Assembly (NCBI GenBank): GCA_024685385.1
Contig: JAIKVV010000113.1
Span: 22,726 to 86,725 of the forward strand
Direction: 5' to 3'
From: Saccharofermentans sp.
GTDB taxonomy: Bacteria > Bacillota > Clostridia > Saccharofermentanales > Saccharofermentanaceae
Length of the DNA stretch: 64,000 nucleotides
Both the position numbers and the translations under genes were made by a program. The first letter of the stretch is position 1; each line of letters opens with the position of its first letter. This document shows positions 1 through 10,096 of the stretch, one piece after another. The notes beneath the pieces were generated by a model that saw nothing but the letters and a program-made list of their open reading frames with translations, was not told the origin of the DNA and did no database searches.

Positions 1-1
1 T

Positions 2-544
2 TTCATCGGGCGCGGAGCAGTCAATCTCATGAAACAGAGCCTGTCCTGTGACGGACTCACCTCTGATGATGATGTCCAAAGGATGCTGGAACTCTTTAAT
101 TCCGACTATAATGCCAACTGCATAGAATATACAAGGGAGTATCCCGGCATGAAGGACATGCTCCGGTCTCTAAAGGCTGACGGGCTCTTTCTTGCAGTTA
201 ATTCCAATAAGAACGATCTTCCGACAAAAAAACTGATATCACATTTTTATGGAGATGATCTGTTTTCATATGTTTCGGGACTTAAAGAAGGAGTGCCGAG
301 AAAACCGGATCCTGCGGGAGTCCGGGCCTGCATGGAATATCTTGCGGTAGGACCTTCCGAAACTGTTTATATCGGCGATTCGGATGTGGACATAATGACG
401 GCTGCAAATGCAGGATGTATCTCTGTCAGCGTCGGCTGGGGATATCAGAGCGAAGAGAGACTGATTTCGGCAGATGCCAAAAGAATTTACCATAATACCG
501 ATAAACTTTGTAGGTATTTACGGGAATTAATGATTGAACACTAG
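2..544 (+). CDS. HAD-family phosphatase, phosphoglycolate phosphatase-like (5' partial)
   Basis: Haloacid dehalogenase-type hydrolase, probably acting on a small phosphorylated metabolite. The reading frame is open to the window edge and reads FIGRGAVNLM before the first ATG at 29. That matches the cap region of phosphoglycolate phosphatases, so the gene starts upstream and its N-terminal DxD nucleophile motif is outside the window. Visible are the motif III lysine in RKPDP (near 301-312) and the acidic motif IV GDSDVDIMTAANAG (near 375-416), which bind Mg and phosphate. Substrate cannot be told from sequence; pyrophosphatase PpaX and 5'-nucleotidase-type HADs are alternatives. The next gene starts 51 bases downstream. 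Confidence 0.8.
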   Translation, partial: FIGRGAVNLMKQSLSCDGLTSDDDVQRMLELFNSDYNANCIEYTREYPGMKDMLRSLKADGLFLAVNSNKNDLPTKKLISHFYGDDLFSYVSGLKEGVPRKPDPAGVRACMEYLAVGPSETVYIGDSDVDIMTAANAGCISVSVGWGYQSEERLISADAKRIYHNTDKLCRYLRELMIEH

Positions 545-595
545 TCTCATGTTTGTTATAACCTTCTACAAGAACAGAAAAAAGGAGGGATTAGC

Positions 596-1159
596 ATGAG
601 TAAGAATGATAATTCCAGAAGATCACAATTAGTAAAGACAGCGACGGCCGGAGTTATGGCCGCACTGATCTTTGTAGCAACGCAGATAAGGATCCCGATC
701 CCTACGGGTTACCTTAACTTAGGCGATGTCATGATCAACATCTGTTCTTTCATAATGGGTCCCATGGCAGCTCTTCCTGCCGCGATCGGTTCAGCTCTTG
801 CGGATCTTGTTGCGGGATATCCAGTATATATAGCGCCTACTTTCGTTATCAAAGGTCTTATGGGCCTTCTTGCGGGACTGTTCTTTTCGAAGAGCATCAA
901 AGCATATACAGAAGACGGTGAACATACTGTCAGGGAATATCTGCGTTCGGCTAAGCACATAGCTTTGTCAGTTCTCGTATTTACAGGAACGGAACTCATC
1001 ATGGTCTTAGGATACTTTGCTTTCGAAGCGCTTCCCCAGCTCTACGGAGTTGCGGGCGCTCTGGGTTCGGTCCCCTATAATCTGATACAGGCTGCAGCAG
1101 GCATCATATTGTCTGTTCCCGTGATAAGGATCCCCGGTATCTATAAACTGAGGCTTTAA
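596..1159 (+). CDS. ECF transporter S component, substrate unknown
   Basis: Integral membrane substrate-binding subunit of an energy-coupling-factor vitamin transporter. At 187 residues with about five to six hydrophobic segments it has the size of S components. The segment with YLNLGDVMINICSF, then GPMAALPAAIGSALADL and a following Gly-rich helix, is typical of the ECF S family that includes riboflavin, folate and queuosine-type carriers. The start is fixed by an AAAGGAGGG ribosome binding site at about 580-588. No ATPase or EcfT gene is nearby, so it would share a module encoded elsewhere (known for group II ECF systems). Substrate is not inferable here, and no riboswitch was recognised upstream. 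Confidence 0.75.
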   Translation: MSKNDNSRRSQLVKTATAGVMAALIFVATQIRIPIPTGYLNLGDVMINICSFIMGPMAALPAAIGSALADLVAGYPVYIAPTFVIKGLMGLLAGLFFSKSIKAYTEDGEHTVREYLRSAKHIALSVLVFTGTELIMVLGYFAFEALPQLYGVAGALGSVPYNLIQAAAGIILSVPVIRIPGIYKLRL

Positions 1160-1290
1160 AGACAATGGCGTGAAATCATTACTAAACGCTGCTCCCTTGG
1201 TTCAAAAACGCTAATTCTACCCTTATACAAGAAGGGCGGTTTGGTTTATCATATATGCATGAGCCTATGAACCAACGGGAGGATCGTCTT

Positions 1291-2574
1291 ATGGGTATGA
1301 CAATGTCGCAGAAGATACTGTCGCTTCATTGCGGCAGGACTGATCTCGTCCCCGGCGATCTGATCGAGGCTGACCTTGACCTGGTTCTGGGGAATGATGT
1401 TACCACCCCGCCTGCAATAAAGATCTTCGAAAAGATGGGCGTTAAGGAGCCTTTCGATCCTGACAGGATCTGCATGATCCAGGATCATTTCACTCCGAAC
1501 AAGGATATCAATTCCGCCAAGCTCAATAAGACCATGCGTGAATTTGCGCGTGCTCACAAGATAAAGCACTACTACGAACTTGGCCGCCCTGAGATGGGTA
1601 TAGAACACGTTATCCTTCCCGATAACGGTCTTGTCCTTCCGGGGGATGTCGTTATCGGAGCTGATTCCCATACCTGTACTTACGGGGCTGTCGGAGCTTT
1701 CTCCACGGGAGTGGGTTCGACCGACCTTGCCTGCGCCATGGCTACAGGGAAGACCTGGTTCAAAGTTCCTTACGCCGTTAAGGTCAACATAACTGGAAAA
1801 AAGAAAGACTTTGTTACCGGCAAGGACATCATCCTTTATCTGATCGGTAAGATCGGTGTGGACGGCGCCCTATACGATTCGCTTGAATTTACCGGTGACG
1901 GGATCAGGGAACTGTCCATGGCTGACAGGCTAACGATCTGCAATATGGCGATTGAGTGCGGAGCCAAGAACGGCATATTCCCCGTTGATGACATCACAAG
2001 GGAATATATCGCAAGAACGAATCCCGGAAGGTTTGCTTCAAACGACTATCTTGTTTTTGAAGCAGACCCTGATGCTGACTACGTCAAGACGGTCGATATC
2101 GATCTTAATGACGTTGAACTCTTATGCGCCATGCCGTATCTTCCTTCCAATACGCAGGCAGCAAAGGATCTTTCTGATGTCGTGATAGATCAGGTCGTCA
2201 TAGGATCCTGCACGAACGGAAGGCTCGCGGATATCGAGCTCGCAGCAAAGCTCTTTGACGGCAAGACAGTTGCCCCGAATGTAAGGTGCATAGTCATACC
2301 GGGCTCCCAGAAGGTTTGGAGGACAGCCCTCGACAAAGGCTGGCTTAAGATATTCGATGACGCAGGATGCGTCTTGTCGACACCGACATGCGGACCCTGC
2401 CTGGGCGGGCACATGGGTGTTCTTGCGGACGGGGAAGTATGTGTATCCACAACTAACCGTAATTTTGTAGGCAGGATGGGAGATACTTCTTCCAAGGTCA
2501 TCCTGTCAGGCGTTCCTGTAGCCTGTGCGAGCGCTATAGCAGGACATGTGGCAGTTCCGGAAGTTGATCAGTAA
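1291..2574 (+). CDS. leuC: 3-isopropylmalate dehydratase large subunit
   Basis: Catalyses isomerisation of 2-isopropylmalate to 3-isopropylmalate in leucine synthesis, as the [4Fe-4S] large subunit paired with LeuD. Cluster cysteines are visible at 307 (GSCTNGR) and 367/370 (CGPCLGG). The size of 427 residues fits the shorter LeuC type common in Clostridia and archaea. An in-frame ATG lies at 1255, but the GGGAGG site at 1277-1282 sits 8 bases before ATG 1291, so I place the start at 1291. A weak hairpin (CCCTT/AAGGG, 1220-1236) lies upstream. I see no T-box core, so regulation of leuCDB is not evident from the sequence. Confidence 0.96.
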   Translation: MGMTMSQKILSLHCGRTDLVPGDLIEADLDLVLGNDVTTPPAIKIFEKMGVKEPFDPDRICMIQDHFTPNKDINSAKLNKTMREFARAHKIKHYYELGRPEMGIEHVILPDNGLVLPGDVVIGADSHTCTYGAVGAFSTGVGSTDLACAMATGKTWFKVPYAVKVNITGKKKDFVTGKDIILYLIGKIGVDGALYDSLEFTGDGIRELSMADRLTICNMAIECGAKNGIFPVDDITREYIARTNPGRFASNDYLVFEADPDADYVKTVDIDLNDVELLCAMPYLPSNTQAAKDLSDVVIDQVVIGSCTNGRLADIELAAKLFDGKTVAPNVRCIVIPGSQKVWRTALDKGWLKIFDDAGCVLSTPTCGPCLGGHMGVLADGEVCVSTTNRNFVGRMGDTSSKVILSGVPVACASAIAGHVAVPEVDQ

Positions 2575-2587
2575 CGAGGGTATATAT

Positions 2588-3085
2588 ATGACAGTAAAAG
2601 GAAGAGTACATAAATATCAGGATAATGTAGATACCGATGTTATCATTCCCGCAAGGTATCTTACGAGCGCTGACCCCGCACACCTTGCAGCTCACTGTAT
2701 GGAGGACATCGATCCCTCTTTCGCGGGAAAGGTCGCTCCCGGCGATATCATCGTCGCAGGGAAGAACTTCGGATGCGGGTCTTCTCGTGAGCATGCGCCC
2801 GTAGCCATCAAGGCTTCCGGAATATCGCTTGTCATCGCATCTGATTTTGCCAGGATCTTCTACCGAAACAGCATCAATGTCGGTCTTCCGATCATGGAAT
2901 GCAGTGAGGCAGCTGAAGCGATCGATAACGGAGATATCGTTGAAGCGGATTTTGACAGCGGGATCATAACTGACATTACCAAGGGGATCTCCTTCCAAGC
3001 CGGGTCATTTCCTGAGTTCATCAAGGAGATAATGGCCGCCGGAGGACTCGTTGAATATACAAAAGGGAAGATGAACAATGGCTGA
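2588..3085 (+). CDS. leuD: 3-isopropylmalate dehydratase small subunit
   Basis: Swivelling-domain partner of LeuC in leucine synthesis. It has 165 residues, the usual length of the short clostridial/archaeal LeuD. The hallmark motif near residues 57-66, [10 protein letters not shown], contacts substrate. The start at 2588 follows a GAGGG site; the longer in-frame start at 2546 would lie inside leuC and is less likely. It is 13 bases downstream of leuC and overlaps leuB by 8 bases, so the three genes form one translationally coupled operon. Confidence 0.95.
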   Translation: MTVKGRVHKYQDNVDTDVIIPARYLTSADPAHLAAHCMEDIDPSFAGKVAPGDIIVAGKNFGCGSSREHAPVAIKASGISLVIASDFARIFYRNSINVGLPIMECSEAAEAIDNGDIVEADFDSGIITDITKGISFQAGSFPEFIKEIMAAGGLVEYTKGKMNNG

Positions 3086-4181
3086 CAGGATAAAGATAGC
3101 AGTTATACCGGGTGACGGCATAGGCCCGGAGATCATGGAGCAGGCTCTGCTCGTACTGAATGCGGCAGGGGAAAAGTTCGGTTTTAAAGCAGATATCAGG
3201 GTCCTTCTTGCAGGAGGAGCCTCGATAGATGAATACGGAATCCCCCTGACGGGTGAAACGCTGGATGCGTGCAGATCTTCAGATGCAGTCCTTCTGGGCG
3301 CAGTCGGAGGTCCCAAGTGGGATAATGTCGATCCCGGTATACGCCCCGAGAAAGCTTTGCTCGGATTAAGATCCGGACTGGGCCTTTATGCGAACTTAAG
3401 ACCTGCCAAACTTTTCGGGGAACTTTCGCATGCATCTCCGATTAAAGGAATAAAAGATACGGATATCCTTTTTGTCAGGGAACTTACAGGAGGGATCTAT
3501 TTCGGAAAGAGCGGAGAATATACCAGTGAAGATCTTCTTCCCGACGGTACTCCTTACGGGAATGTTGCTTTCGATACGGAGACTTATTCCGAAGGTGAGA
3601 TCAGGAGGATACTTAAGATCGCATTTGATGCTGCGGGAGGAAGGAGACGCAAGCTTTCTCTTGTCGATAAGGCAAATGTTTTAACGACCAGCAGACTCTG
3701 GCGTAAGATCTTCAATGAGATGGCCGCCGAACACCCCTCCATTGAGACGGAGTGCCTCTATGTCGATAACTGTTCCATGCAGCTGATATCCAGACCTTCA
3801 GATTTTGATGTAATAGTTACGAGCAACATGTTCGGGGATATCCTTTCTGATGAAGCAGGCATGATAACAGGCTCAGTGGGAATGCTGCCTTCAGCATCGC
3901 TTGGCGCTCCGGGTAAGCCGGGGCTCTTTGAGCCGATCCACGGTTCTGCTCCGGATATTGCGGGAACAGGCAAGGCTAACCCCTGCGCCGCGATCCTTTC
4001 TGTTGCCATGATGTTGAGATATGCATTTAATTATAATGATGCAGCCCACGCAATAGAGCGGGCTGTCAGCAAGACGATATCAGACGGATACAGGACGGCA
4101 GATATCTATTCCGGAAGGCCTGAAGAAAAAATTTCAGATTTATGTGAAATAACCCTTGCAATTATCAAAAATATAGGGTAA
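3078..4181 (+). CDS. leuB: 3-isopropylmalate dehydrogenase
   Basis: NAD-dependent oxidative decarboxylation of 3-isopropylmalate to 2-oxoisocaproate, the third enzyme encoded by this leucine operon. The 367-residue product shows the isocitrate/isopropylmalate dehydrogenase signature: GDGIGPEI near the N-terminus, an [11 protein letters not shown]g-binding stretch, and [14 protein letters not shown] adenosine-binding residues. Length is standard. It starts inside the end of leuD, which implies coupled translation. leuA is not in the window; ilvE, for the final transamination, lies about 7 kb downstream in a separate unit. Confidence 0.96.
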   Translation: MADRIKIAVIPGDGIGPEIMEQALLVLNAAGEKFGFKADIRVLLAGGASIDEYGIPLTGETLDACRSSDAVLLGAVGGPKWDNVDPGIRPEKALLGLRSGLGLYANLRPAKLFGELSHASPIKGIKDTDILFVRELTGGIYFGKSGEYTSEDLLPDGTPYGNVAFDTETYSEGEIRRILKIAFDAAGGRRRKLSLVDKANVLTTSRLWRKIFNEMAAEHPSIETECLYVDNCSMQLISRPSDFDVIVTSNMFGDILSDEAGMITGSVGMLPSASLGAPGKPGLFEPIHGSAPDIAGTGKANPCAAILSVAMMLRYAFNYNDAAHAIERAVSKTISDGYRTADIYSGRPEEKISDLCEITLAIIKNIG

Positions 4182-4232
4182 CATAACTGGTTTCGAAAAA
4201 AGAAACACATTTACCCAAGGGGGTTACGTACG

Positions 4233-6050
4233 ATGAAAAGGTACTCTATGAAGGCTTCTGCAGCTGCGCTCATGTCTCTTGCTGTTGCAGGAATGGTATT
4301 TTCCGCAAATGTCAAAGCAGCGGATGATTTAAAGGATACTCAGTTCCAGGATCCCGTTTTCCGTGATTACATTTTTGCTAAATTTGATCAAGACGGAAAT
4401 AAGTCTCTTTCCGAAAAGGAAATGGATGAGATCAAGGAGATCGATGTATCCGGACTGAATATTACAAGTCTTTCCGGCATCAAGCACTTCAGTAACCTTA
4501 GCAAACTGAACTGCAGCAACACGAAAGTAAAGAGCCTTGATCTTAACGACAATGAAGCGCTCCTTTCGATCGACTGTTCGAATTGTAAGATCACGTCTCT
4601 CAGCATCAGTGACTGTTATTTCCTTGAGGAACTTAATTGTTCTAACAACCAGCTCAAGAGCTTATCATTCTCAAACGAAACGCTCACCAAGCTCAACATC
4701 AGCAATAATGCTGCTCTTAAGACTCTTGATGTTTCCAAGAACGCTCTTAAGGAACTTAATATTGAAGGCTGTACTGCTTTAACCAAGCTTGATGTAAGCA
4801 ATAATGCTCTGGATGCTCTCGATGTATCAGGCAATACTGCACTTACCGATCTTGCATGCACAAAGAATGCTCTCAAGAAGATCGATGTATCCGCCAATAC
4901 GGCTCTCACATCCATCGACTGTTCCGACAACAAGATCGATTCACTCGTTCTCGGAACGAACGATAAACTCACAAAGGTAGTTGCAAACGACAATATCCTT
5001 GCTTCGATCGATGTAAGCAAGTGCGTTAACCTTCTTGATCTCAAACTGAACAGAAATGAACTCAAGTCACTGAATATCAAGAACAACAAGGACATGAAGA
5101 TCCTTGAAGTTGACGATAACAACATTCCTTCCATCGATATCACAAACAACCAGATCCTCCTCCAGACATTCATCAACGGAGAGACAAAGGACGTTGAAGG
5201 AACAGTTACTTATGTTCTCAACAAGGACGGTATTGAAGGTGAGCTTTCTCTCGATCCCGAAGTTAAGATCATCACAAAGGGCGCCATGGTCCTCAACAAG
5301 ATGTCCACATCCCTCGTATGCGGTGATACTGAGACATTGAAGGCAACACAGAAGGGCTTTACGGCCAAGATCACATGGAAGTCTTCCGATTCCAAGGTTG
5401 CAACAGTTGATTCCAAGGGTAAGGTTACGGCTAAGATGGCCGGTGTCACGACGGTTACTGCTACATCCAACGGCAAGACCGTAGAGTGTGTCGTAACGGT
5501 TCTCTATAAGGACGTTAAGAATACCAAGGATTTCTGGTTTGCTCCTACAAACTATCTGACAGCAAAGGGTGTCGTAAAGGGTTACGACGACCAGACAACT
5601 TTCAAGCCCGCCAACGAGTGCACACGTGCTCAGATGGTAACATTCCTCTGGAGACTTGCAGGTTCTCCCAAGCCGAAGGCTACTACAACAAACTTTACGG
5701 ATGTTAAGAGCAGCGACTATTACTTCAAGCCTGTTCTCTGGGCAGTAGAGCAGGGCATCACAACAGGTAAAACATCTACGACATTCAACCCTAAGGGTGT
5801 CTGCTCAAGAGCACAGACAGTTACATTCCTCTGGAGAATGGCCGGCAAGCCCGCTCCTAAGGCTACAAAGTCCGCATTCAATGATGTAAAAGAATCCGAT
5901 TACTTCTACAAGGCTACAATCTGGGCATCTGAAATGAAGATCGTTGCAGGTTATGACGGCGGATTGTTCAAGCCCGACGGAAAGTGCCTCAGAAGACAGA
6001 TGGTAACATTCCTTTATAAGTACGATAAGTTCGTAAACGGCAAGGGCTGA
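4233..6050 (+). CDS. Secreted EF-hand/LRR/Big2/SLH surface protein (paralogue 1)
   Basis: Predicted exported cell-surface protein of 605 residues. Order: signal peptide (about 1-29, ending VKAADD), one canonical EF-hand loop (D52-Q-D-G-N-K-S-L-S-E-K-E), about a dozen short leucine-rich repeats of the LDVSxNxALxxL type (about 65-320), a bacterial Ig-like Big2 domain (about 350-425, with TWKSSDSKVATVDSKGKV), and three SLH-type modules (about 430-605) with the TRAQMVTFLWRLAG signature. SLH modules normally bind secondary cell-wall polymers, so anchoring to the envelope is inferred. The LRR ligand is unknown. Ribosome binding site AAGGGGG precedes the start. Three relatives lie in this window (12466, 42237, 44471). 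Confidence 0.88.
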   Translation: MKRYSMKASAAALMSLAVAGMVFSANVKAADDLKDTQFQDPVFRDYIFAKFDQDGNKSLSEKEMDEIKEIDVSGLNITSLSGIKHFSNLSKLNCSNTKVKSLDLNDNEALLSIDCSNCKITSLSISDCYFLEELNCSNNQLKSLSFSNETLTKLNISNNAALKTLDVSKNALKELNIEGCTALTKLDVSNNALDALDVSGNTALTDLACTKNALKKIDVSANTALTSIDCSDNKIDSLVLGTNDKLTKVVANDNILASIDVSKCVNLLDLKLNRNELKSLNIKNNKDMKILEVDDNNIPSIDITNNQILLQTFINGETKDVEGTVTYVLNKDGIEGELSLDPEVKIITKGAMVLNKMSTSLVCGDTETLKATQKGFTAKITWKSSDSKVATVDSKGKVTAKMAGVTTVTATSNGKTVECVVTVLYKDVKNTKDFWFAPTNYLTAKGVVKGYDDQTTFKPANECTRAQMVTFLWRLAGSPKPKATTTNFTDVKSSDYYFKPVLWAVEQGITTGKTSTTFNPKGVCSRAQTVTFLWRMAGKPAPKATKSAFNDVKESDYFYKATIWASEMKIVAGYDGGLFKPDGKCLRRQMVTFLYKYDKFVNGKG

Positions 6051-6082
6051 TAAGCACACAATTAATTAAGTAAACCTTCAAG

Positions 6083-6113
6083 GGGCTGTCTCATTCGGGA
6101 CAGCCCTCTTTTT
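6083..6113 (+). terminator. Rho-independent terminator after LRR-SLH paralogue 1
   Basis: Perfect 8-bp stem GGGCTGTC (6083-6090) / GACAGCCC (6099-6106) followed by TCTTTTT. It ends the unit at 6050. The T-run runs into the -35 box of the next promoter. Confidence 0.85.
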
Positions 6114-6140
6114 GTCTTGAGAGTCTAAGGCGTGTATAAT
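6112..6140 (+). promoter_or_regulatory. Promoter of ppx-ppk1
   Basis: TTGTCT (6112-6117), 17-base spacer, TATAAT (6135-6140), about 35 bases before the ATG at 6175. The -35 box overlaps the T-run of the preceding terminator, giving a compact terminator-promoter junction. Confidence 0.65.
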
Positions 6141-6174
6141 ATGTAAGTATCCTGATCGATAGGCGGATCCTGAC

Positions 6175-7713
6175 ATGACGAACAAACCTGTTGCTGTAAT
6201 CGACATAGGTTCGATCACTGCAAGAATTAAGATTTTCGATATAGGAGCGAAGGGCAAACCAAAGCTCATTGAAGCCGTGCGCAAAGTTATCCACATCGGA
6301 TCGGGCAGCATTATCTCCGGCCGCATCGAGGCCCCGCAGGTCGATTCGTTATGCCGCTGTCTTCTCATGTTCAAGGACAAATGCAAGGAATATAAAGTAT
6401 CCAAGGTCTTCTGCGTTGCAACGAGCGCTTTCCGCGATGCCGAGAATGCGGACATTGTTGTCGAAAAGATCAGGAACAGGACGGGATTTGAGATCGAAGT
6501 CATCGATAATTCCATGGAGCGTTACTATCAGACGATAGCGGTACAGTCCATATATCCGGAATTTAAGAAGATGACCGAGGAAGGGACCATGATCGTCGAT
6601 ATCGGCGCGGGCTCCATGCAGGCAACGGTCTTCGATAAGTCGGAACTGGTATTCAGCCAGAATATCCTTCTCGGTGCTTTAAGAGTATCAGAACTCTTAT
6701 CCGATCTCGAAAACAGGACGACCCAATACAAGGACGTCCTCGAAGAGTTCGTAACCCAGGATCTTAACGACTATCACGCAGTCGAACCCAAGGGCATAAG
6801 TTACAAGACCCTTATCGCTTTTTCGGGAGAGATGGGATACATAAAGAAACTTGCAGGCTTTGAGCCCATGAGCAATGTCGTCATGACAAGGGAAGAATTC
6901 ATCAAGGTCTATGAATATCTTCTTAAGGCGAGACCCACGGATCTTACGCTCAAAGATAACGTTCCTTCACCCGTATCGCCGCTCCTCCTGCCGGCTGCGC
7001 TCATAATCAAGAACATGCTTGAATATACGGGCGTCGATATGATCCATATGCCGCATGTATCTCTTTGTGACGGCATCATCTGGGATTACTGCCACAGGAA
7101 TATGAAGCTCAAGCTTCCGGTCAAGCCTGATTCATATCTTGTATCGATGGCGCGCAATACCGCAAAACGTTACAGATGCGATAAGAAACATATAGAATTC
7201 GTAGAGAAGGCTTCTCTTGATATCTTCGATGAGATGCGGAAACTCTCGGGTCTTTGTGACCGTGACAGGCTCTATCTCCAGCTTGCAGCGATAATGCATG
7301 AATTAGGCAAGTTCGTTGCTGCAAGAGACTATGGTGAAGCGTCCTACGATATAATCAAGAGGATAAAGCCCATCGGACTTGATCCTGATGAACTCAACAT
7401 GATAGCTCTCGTAGTAAGGCTCTATTCAAAAGAAAATCTTTACCATAACTATTACTACGGTCTGCTTACGCCTGCCCAGAAAGTTACCGTGTCCAAACTC
7501 ACTGCTATCTTAAGGCTTGCGGATTCGCTCAATGCGTCTCACAAGGAGAAGGTAAAGAAGCTGTCGGTCTTCATCCAGGGCGATGATCTTCATATATCCT
7601 GCATCGCTTCGGCTGACATGTCTTTTGAAGAGTGGGCATTCGACCACAGGAGCGGACTCTTTGAAGAAGTGATGGGCATCAAGCCCGTCTTAAGAGTCAG
7701 GAGGGAGAAATAA
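6175..7713 (+). CDS. ppx: Ppx/GppA phosphatase family, probable exopolyphosphatase
   Basis: Releases phosphate from polyphosphate ends or hydrolyses pppGpp; the two activities cannot be separated by sequence. The N-terminal actin-like ATPase fold is seen in VIDIGSITARIKIFDI (phosphate 1) and IVDIGAGSMQATVF (phosphate 2, around residues 140-155). The C-terminal half is HD-like, with AAIMHELGKFV where many relatives have an HD pair; here it is His-Glu. The product has 512 residues, near the usual 500 of long Ppx. It overlaps ppk1 at the stop/start (TAATG at 7711-7715), so polyphosphate breakdown and synthesis are co-expressed, as in other bacteria. That context favours exopolyphosphatase. Confidence 0.85.
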   Translation: MTNKPVAVIDIGSITARIKIFDIGAKGKPKLIEAVRKVIHIGSGSIISGRIEAPQVDSLCRCLLMFKDKCKEYKVSKVFCVATSAFRDAENADIVVEKIRNRTGFEIEVIDNSMERYYQTIAVQSIYPEFKKMTEEGTMIVDIGAGSMQATVFDKSELVFSQNILLGALRVSELLSDLENRTTQYKDVLEEFVTQDLNDYHAVEPKGISYKTLIAFSGEMGYIKKLAGFEPMSNVVMTREEFIKVYEYLLKARPTDLTLKDNVPSPVSPLLLPAALIIKNMLEYTGVDMIHMPHVSLCDGIIWDYCHRNMKLKLPVKPDSYLVSMARNTAKRYRCDKKHIEFVEKASLDIFDEMRKLSGLCDRDRLYLQLAAIMHELGKFVAARDYGEASYDIIKRIKPIGLDPDELNMIALVVRLYSKENLYHNYYYGLLTPAQKVTVSKLTAILRLADSLNASHKEKVKKLSVFIQGDDLHISCIASADMSFEEWAFDHRSGLFEEVMGIKPVLRVRREK

Positions 7714-10064
7714 TGGCAACATCTGCTAAGAATTCAAAGAATACAAAAGCTTCCAAAACAAGCAAGACAGCCAAGAAGACACGTCTTTCAAGTTCTCAGA
7801 AGGAAGCCAAGGCCGGGAAGATCACCAAGTCAGGCAAGATCACCGGAAAGACGAAAGAATACAGGAACGATAAGTATGCTTCTTTCTTAAGCGGCAATTC
7901 CAAATATTTCAACCGCGAACTTTCATGGCTGGAATTTAACGACAGGATCCTGAACGAAGCACGCGACAATAAGAATCCCCTTCTGGAGAGACTTAACTTC
8001 CTGTCCATCACGGCTTCCAATCTTGATGAATTCTATATAGTCCGCGTCGCTTCACTCCGTGATATGGAAAGCGTTGATTTTGCGGAGAAAGATATCGCAG
8101 GCTTCTCCGTAAAAGAACAGCTCATAAGGATCGATGAGAAGACGAGACTTTCGATGGATCTTATGTATTCGACTTATAACAGATCCCTTGTGCCGGCATT
8201 AAGGGCTGAGAATATAATCATCTCTTCTTACGATGAACTTGATGATGATGCAAAAGCTCAATCCGATGAATATTTCCAAAAGGTCCTCTATCCCATCCTT
8301 ACGCCTCTTGCGATAGATGCGGCAAGACCTTTGCCTTTGATATATAACCGCATGCTCAATATGTGTGTCATGCTCGAAAACATTCCCGACGGTGAATCAT
8401 TGCAAAAGCACATCAATACGGGGATAAGATCAAAGAATGATAATAAAGCGAGCGAAGAAGAATACCTCTTTGCAACCGTCCAGATCCCTACGGTCGTAAA
8501 GCGCATGTATGAGATCAGAAGAGAAGGCATTCAGATCTTCGTTCCCATAGAGCAGATAATCAGAGCCAATATCTCAAGTCTCTTTAACGGACAGAAGGTG
8601 CTTGCGACGGGCTTTTACAGGGTCATGCGCAATTCCGATCTAGATATCGATGAAGATGAGGCTGAAGACCTCCTTAAGGAGATCGAGGAACAGGTAAGAC
8701 AGAGAAGGTTCGGCGAGATCATAAGGATCGAAGTCGATGATGACATGGATCAGGATCTCTTGAAGTTCTTTACGACGGAACTTGCGATAAAGGATTCGGA
8801 TATCTTCCGCGTGTCGGGTCCGATCGATCTTACTTTCCTTTCGAAGATAAGGTCTGCATGCGAAGCAACTCATCCTGATCTTTGTTATCCTGCACATGTT
8901 CCCGCCATACCTGCAATGTTCCCTGACGGTACGGATAACATTTTCGAGAAGATAAAGGCTCATGACCGCTTTGTTCATCACCCTTATGAATCTTTCGATC
9001 CCGTGCTGGAATTCGTAAGACAGGCTGCGGCAGATCCCAATGTTCTTGCGATCAAGCAGACCCTGTACAGGGTATCTTCGAGTTCTCCGATCATAGCATC
9101 TCTCCTTGAGGCAGCAAGGAACGGCAAGCAGGTCATGGTGTTGGTCGAACTTAAAGCGAGATTTGATGAAGAAAATAACATTAACTGGGCAAAGATGCTG
9201 GAAAAAGCAGGCTGTCATGTTATCTACGGACTCGTGGGCCTTAAGACCCACAGTAAGATAACGCTGGTCGTAAGAGAGGAAGAAGACGGCATCAGGCGTT
9301 ATGTGCATCTTGCAACAGGCAACTATAACGACATAACTGCAAAGATCTATACGGACATGGGCCTTTTTACCGCGTCGGAACCCATGGGCGAGGATGCATC
9401 CGAATTCTTTAACATGCTTTCGGGATTTGCGATCCCCGATAAGTGGAGAAGGTTCGTTCCTGCGCCTCTCTGGATGAAGGATTATTTCAAGGCCAAGATC
9501 AAAAGGGAAGCCGATAATGCAAAGGAGGGCAAGGAAGCGAGGATAATCGCCAAGATCAATTCTCTTGTTGACGAGGAGATAATAAAGGCTCTTTATAACG
9601 CTTCCTGCGCAGGTGTCAGGATCGATCTCATCGTCCGCGGCATCTGCTGCCTCAGAGCCGGAATTCCCGGCATGAGCGAGAATATCCATGTAAGGTCGAT
9701 AACGGGAAGATTCCTTGAACATTCGAGGGTTTTCTATTTCTATAACGAAGGCCATGAAGACCTTTATCTTGCTTCGGCTGACTGGATGCCCAGAAATCTT
9801 AACAGAAGAGTGGAACTCATGTTTCCGGTCGAAGATCCGGAGTGCCGCGCACGGGTCATGGAGGTATTGAATGTCGAACTTGACGACACCGTAAGAGCTC
9901 ATATAATGGACTTTGACGGTACTTATCACAAGCAGGATCTTCGCGGCAAGAAGAAGGTCGACAGCCAGAAGGAACTCATAAGGCTCGCCGATGAAGCGAT
10001 GGCTGAGCTTACTGTCAACGATGAACTGGGAGAATTCATTCCCGAAGAATCATCTGAAGAATAA
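7713..10064 (+). CDS. ppk1: Polyphosphate kinase 1
   Basis: Makes long-chain polyphosphate from ATP at the membrane. The 783-residue protein has the N-domain signature NRELSWLEFNDRIL near residue 67. Both catalytic histidines of the family are visible: H513 (KTHSK) and H670 (EHSRVFYF). They are 157 residues apart, as in E. coli Ppk1 (435 and 592). An extra Lys/Ser/Thr-rich N-terminal extension of about 60 residues (NSKNTKASKTSKTAKKT and onward) precedes the conserved core. It is low complexity and probably disordered. Translation is coupled to ppx. Confidence 0.96.
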   Translation: MATSAKNSKNTKASKTSKTAKKTRLSSSQKEAKAGKITKSGKITGKTKEYRNDKYASFLSGNSKYFNRELSWLEFNDRILNEARDNKNPLLERLNFLSITASNLDEFYIVRVASLRDMESVDFAEKDIAGFSVKEQLIRIDEKTRLSMDLMYSTYNRSLVPALRAENIIISSYDELDDDAKAQSDEYFQKVLYPILTPLAIDAARPLPLIYNRMLNMCVMLENIPDGESLQKHINTGIRSKNDNKASEEEYLFATVQIPTVVKRMYEIRREGIQIFVPIEQIIRANISSLFNGQKVLATGFYRVMRNSDLDIDEDEAEDLLKEIEEQVRQRRFGEIIRIEVDDDMDQDLLKFFTTELAIKDSDIFRVSGPIDLTFLSKIRSACEATHPDLCYPAHVPAIPAMFPDGTDNIFEKIKAHDRFVHHPYESFDPVLEFVRQAAADPNVLAIKQTLYRVSSSSPIIASLLEAARNGKQVMVLVELKARFDEENNINWAKMLEKAGCHVIYGLVGLKTHSKITLVVREEEDGIRRYVHLATGNYNDITAKIYTDMGLFTASEPMGEDASEFFNMLSGFAIPDKWRRFVPAPLWMKDYFKAKIKREADNAKEGKEARIIAKINSLVDEEIIKALYNASCAGVRIDLIVRGICCLRAGIPGMSENIHVRSITGRFLEHSRVFYFYNEGHEDLYLASADWMPRNLNRRVELMFPVEDPECRARVMEVLNVELDDTVRAHIMDFDGTYHKQDLRGKKKVDSQKELIRLADEAMAELTVNDELGEFIPEESSEE

Positions 10065-10096
10065 CAAAAACCATATATATCCAGGAGGTCATTTCT

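Noticed and set aside
8640..9929. Reverse-strand open frame of 429 codons inside ppk1
   Set aside because: Shadow of ppk1: no start signals, low-complexity Arg/His/Cys composition and no recognisable domain.
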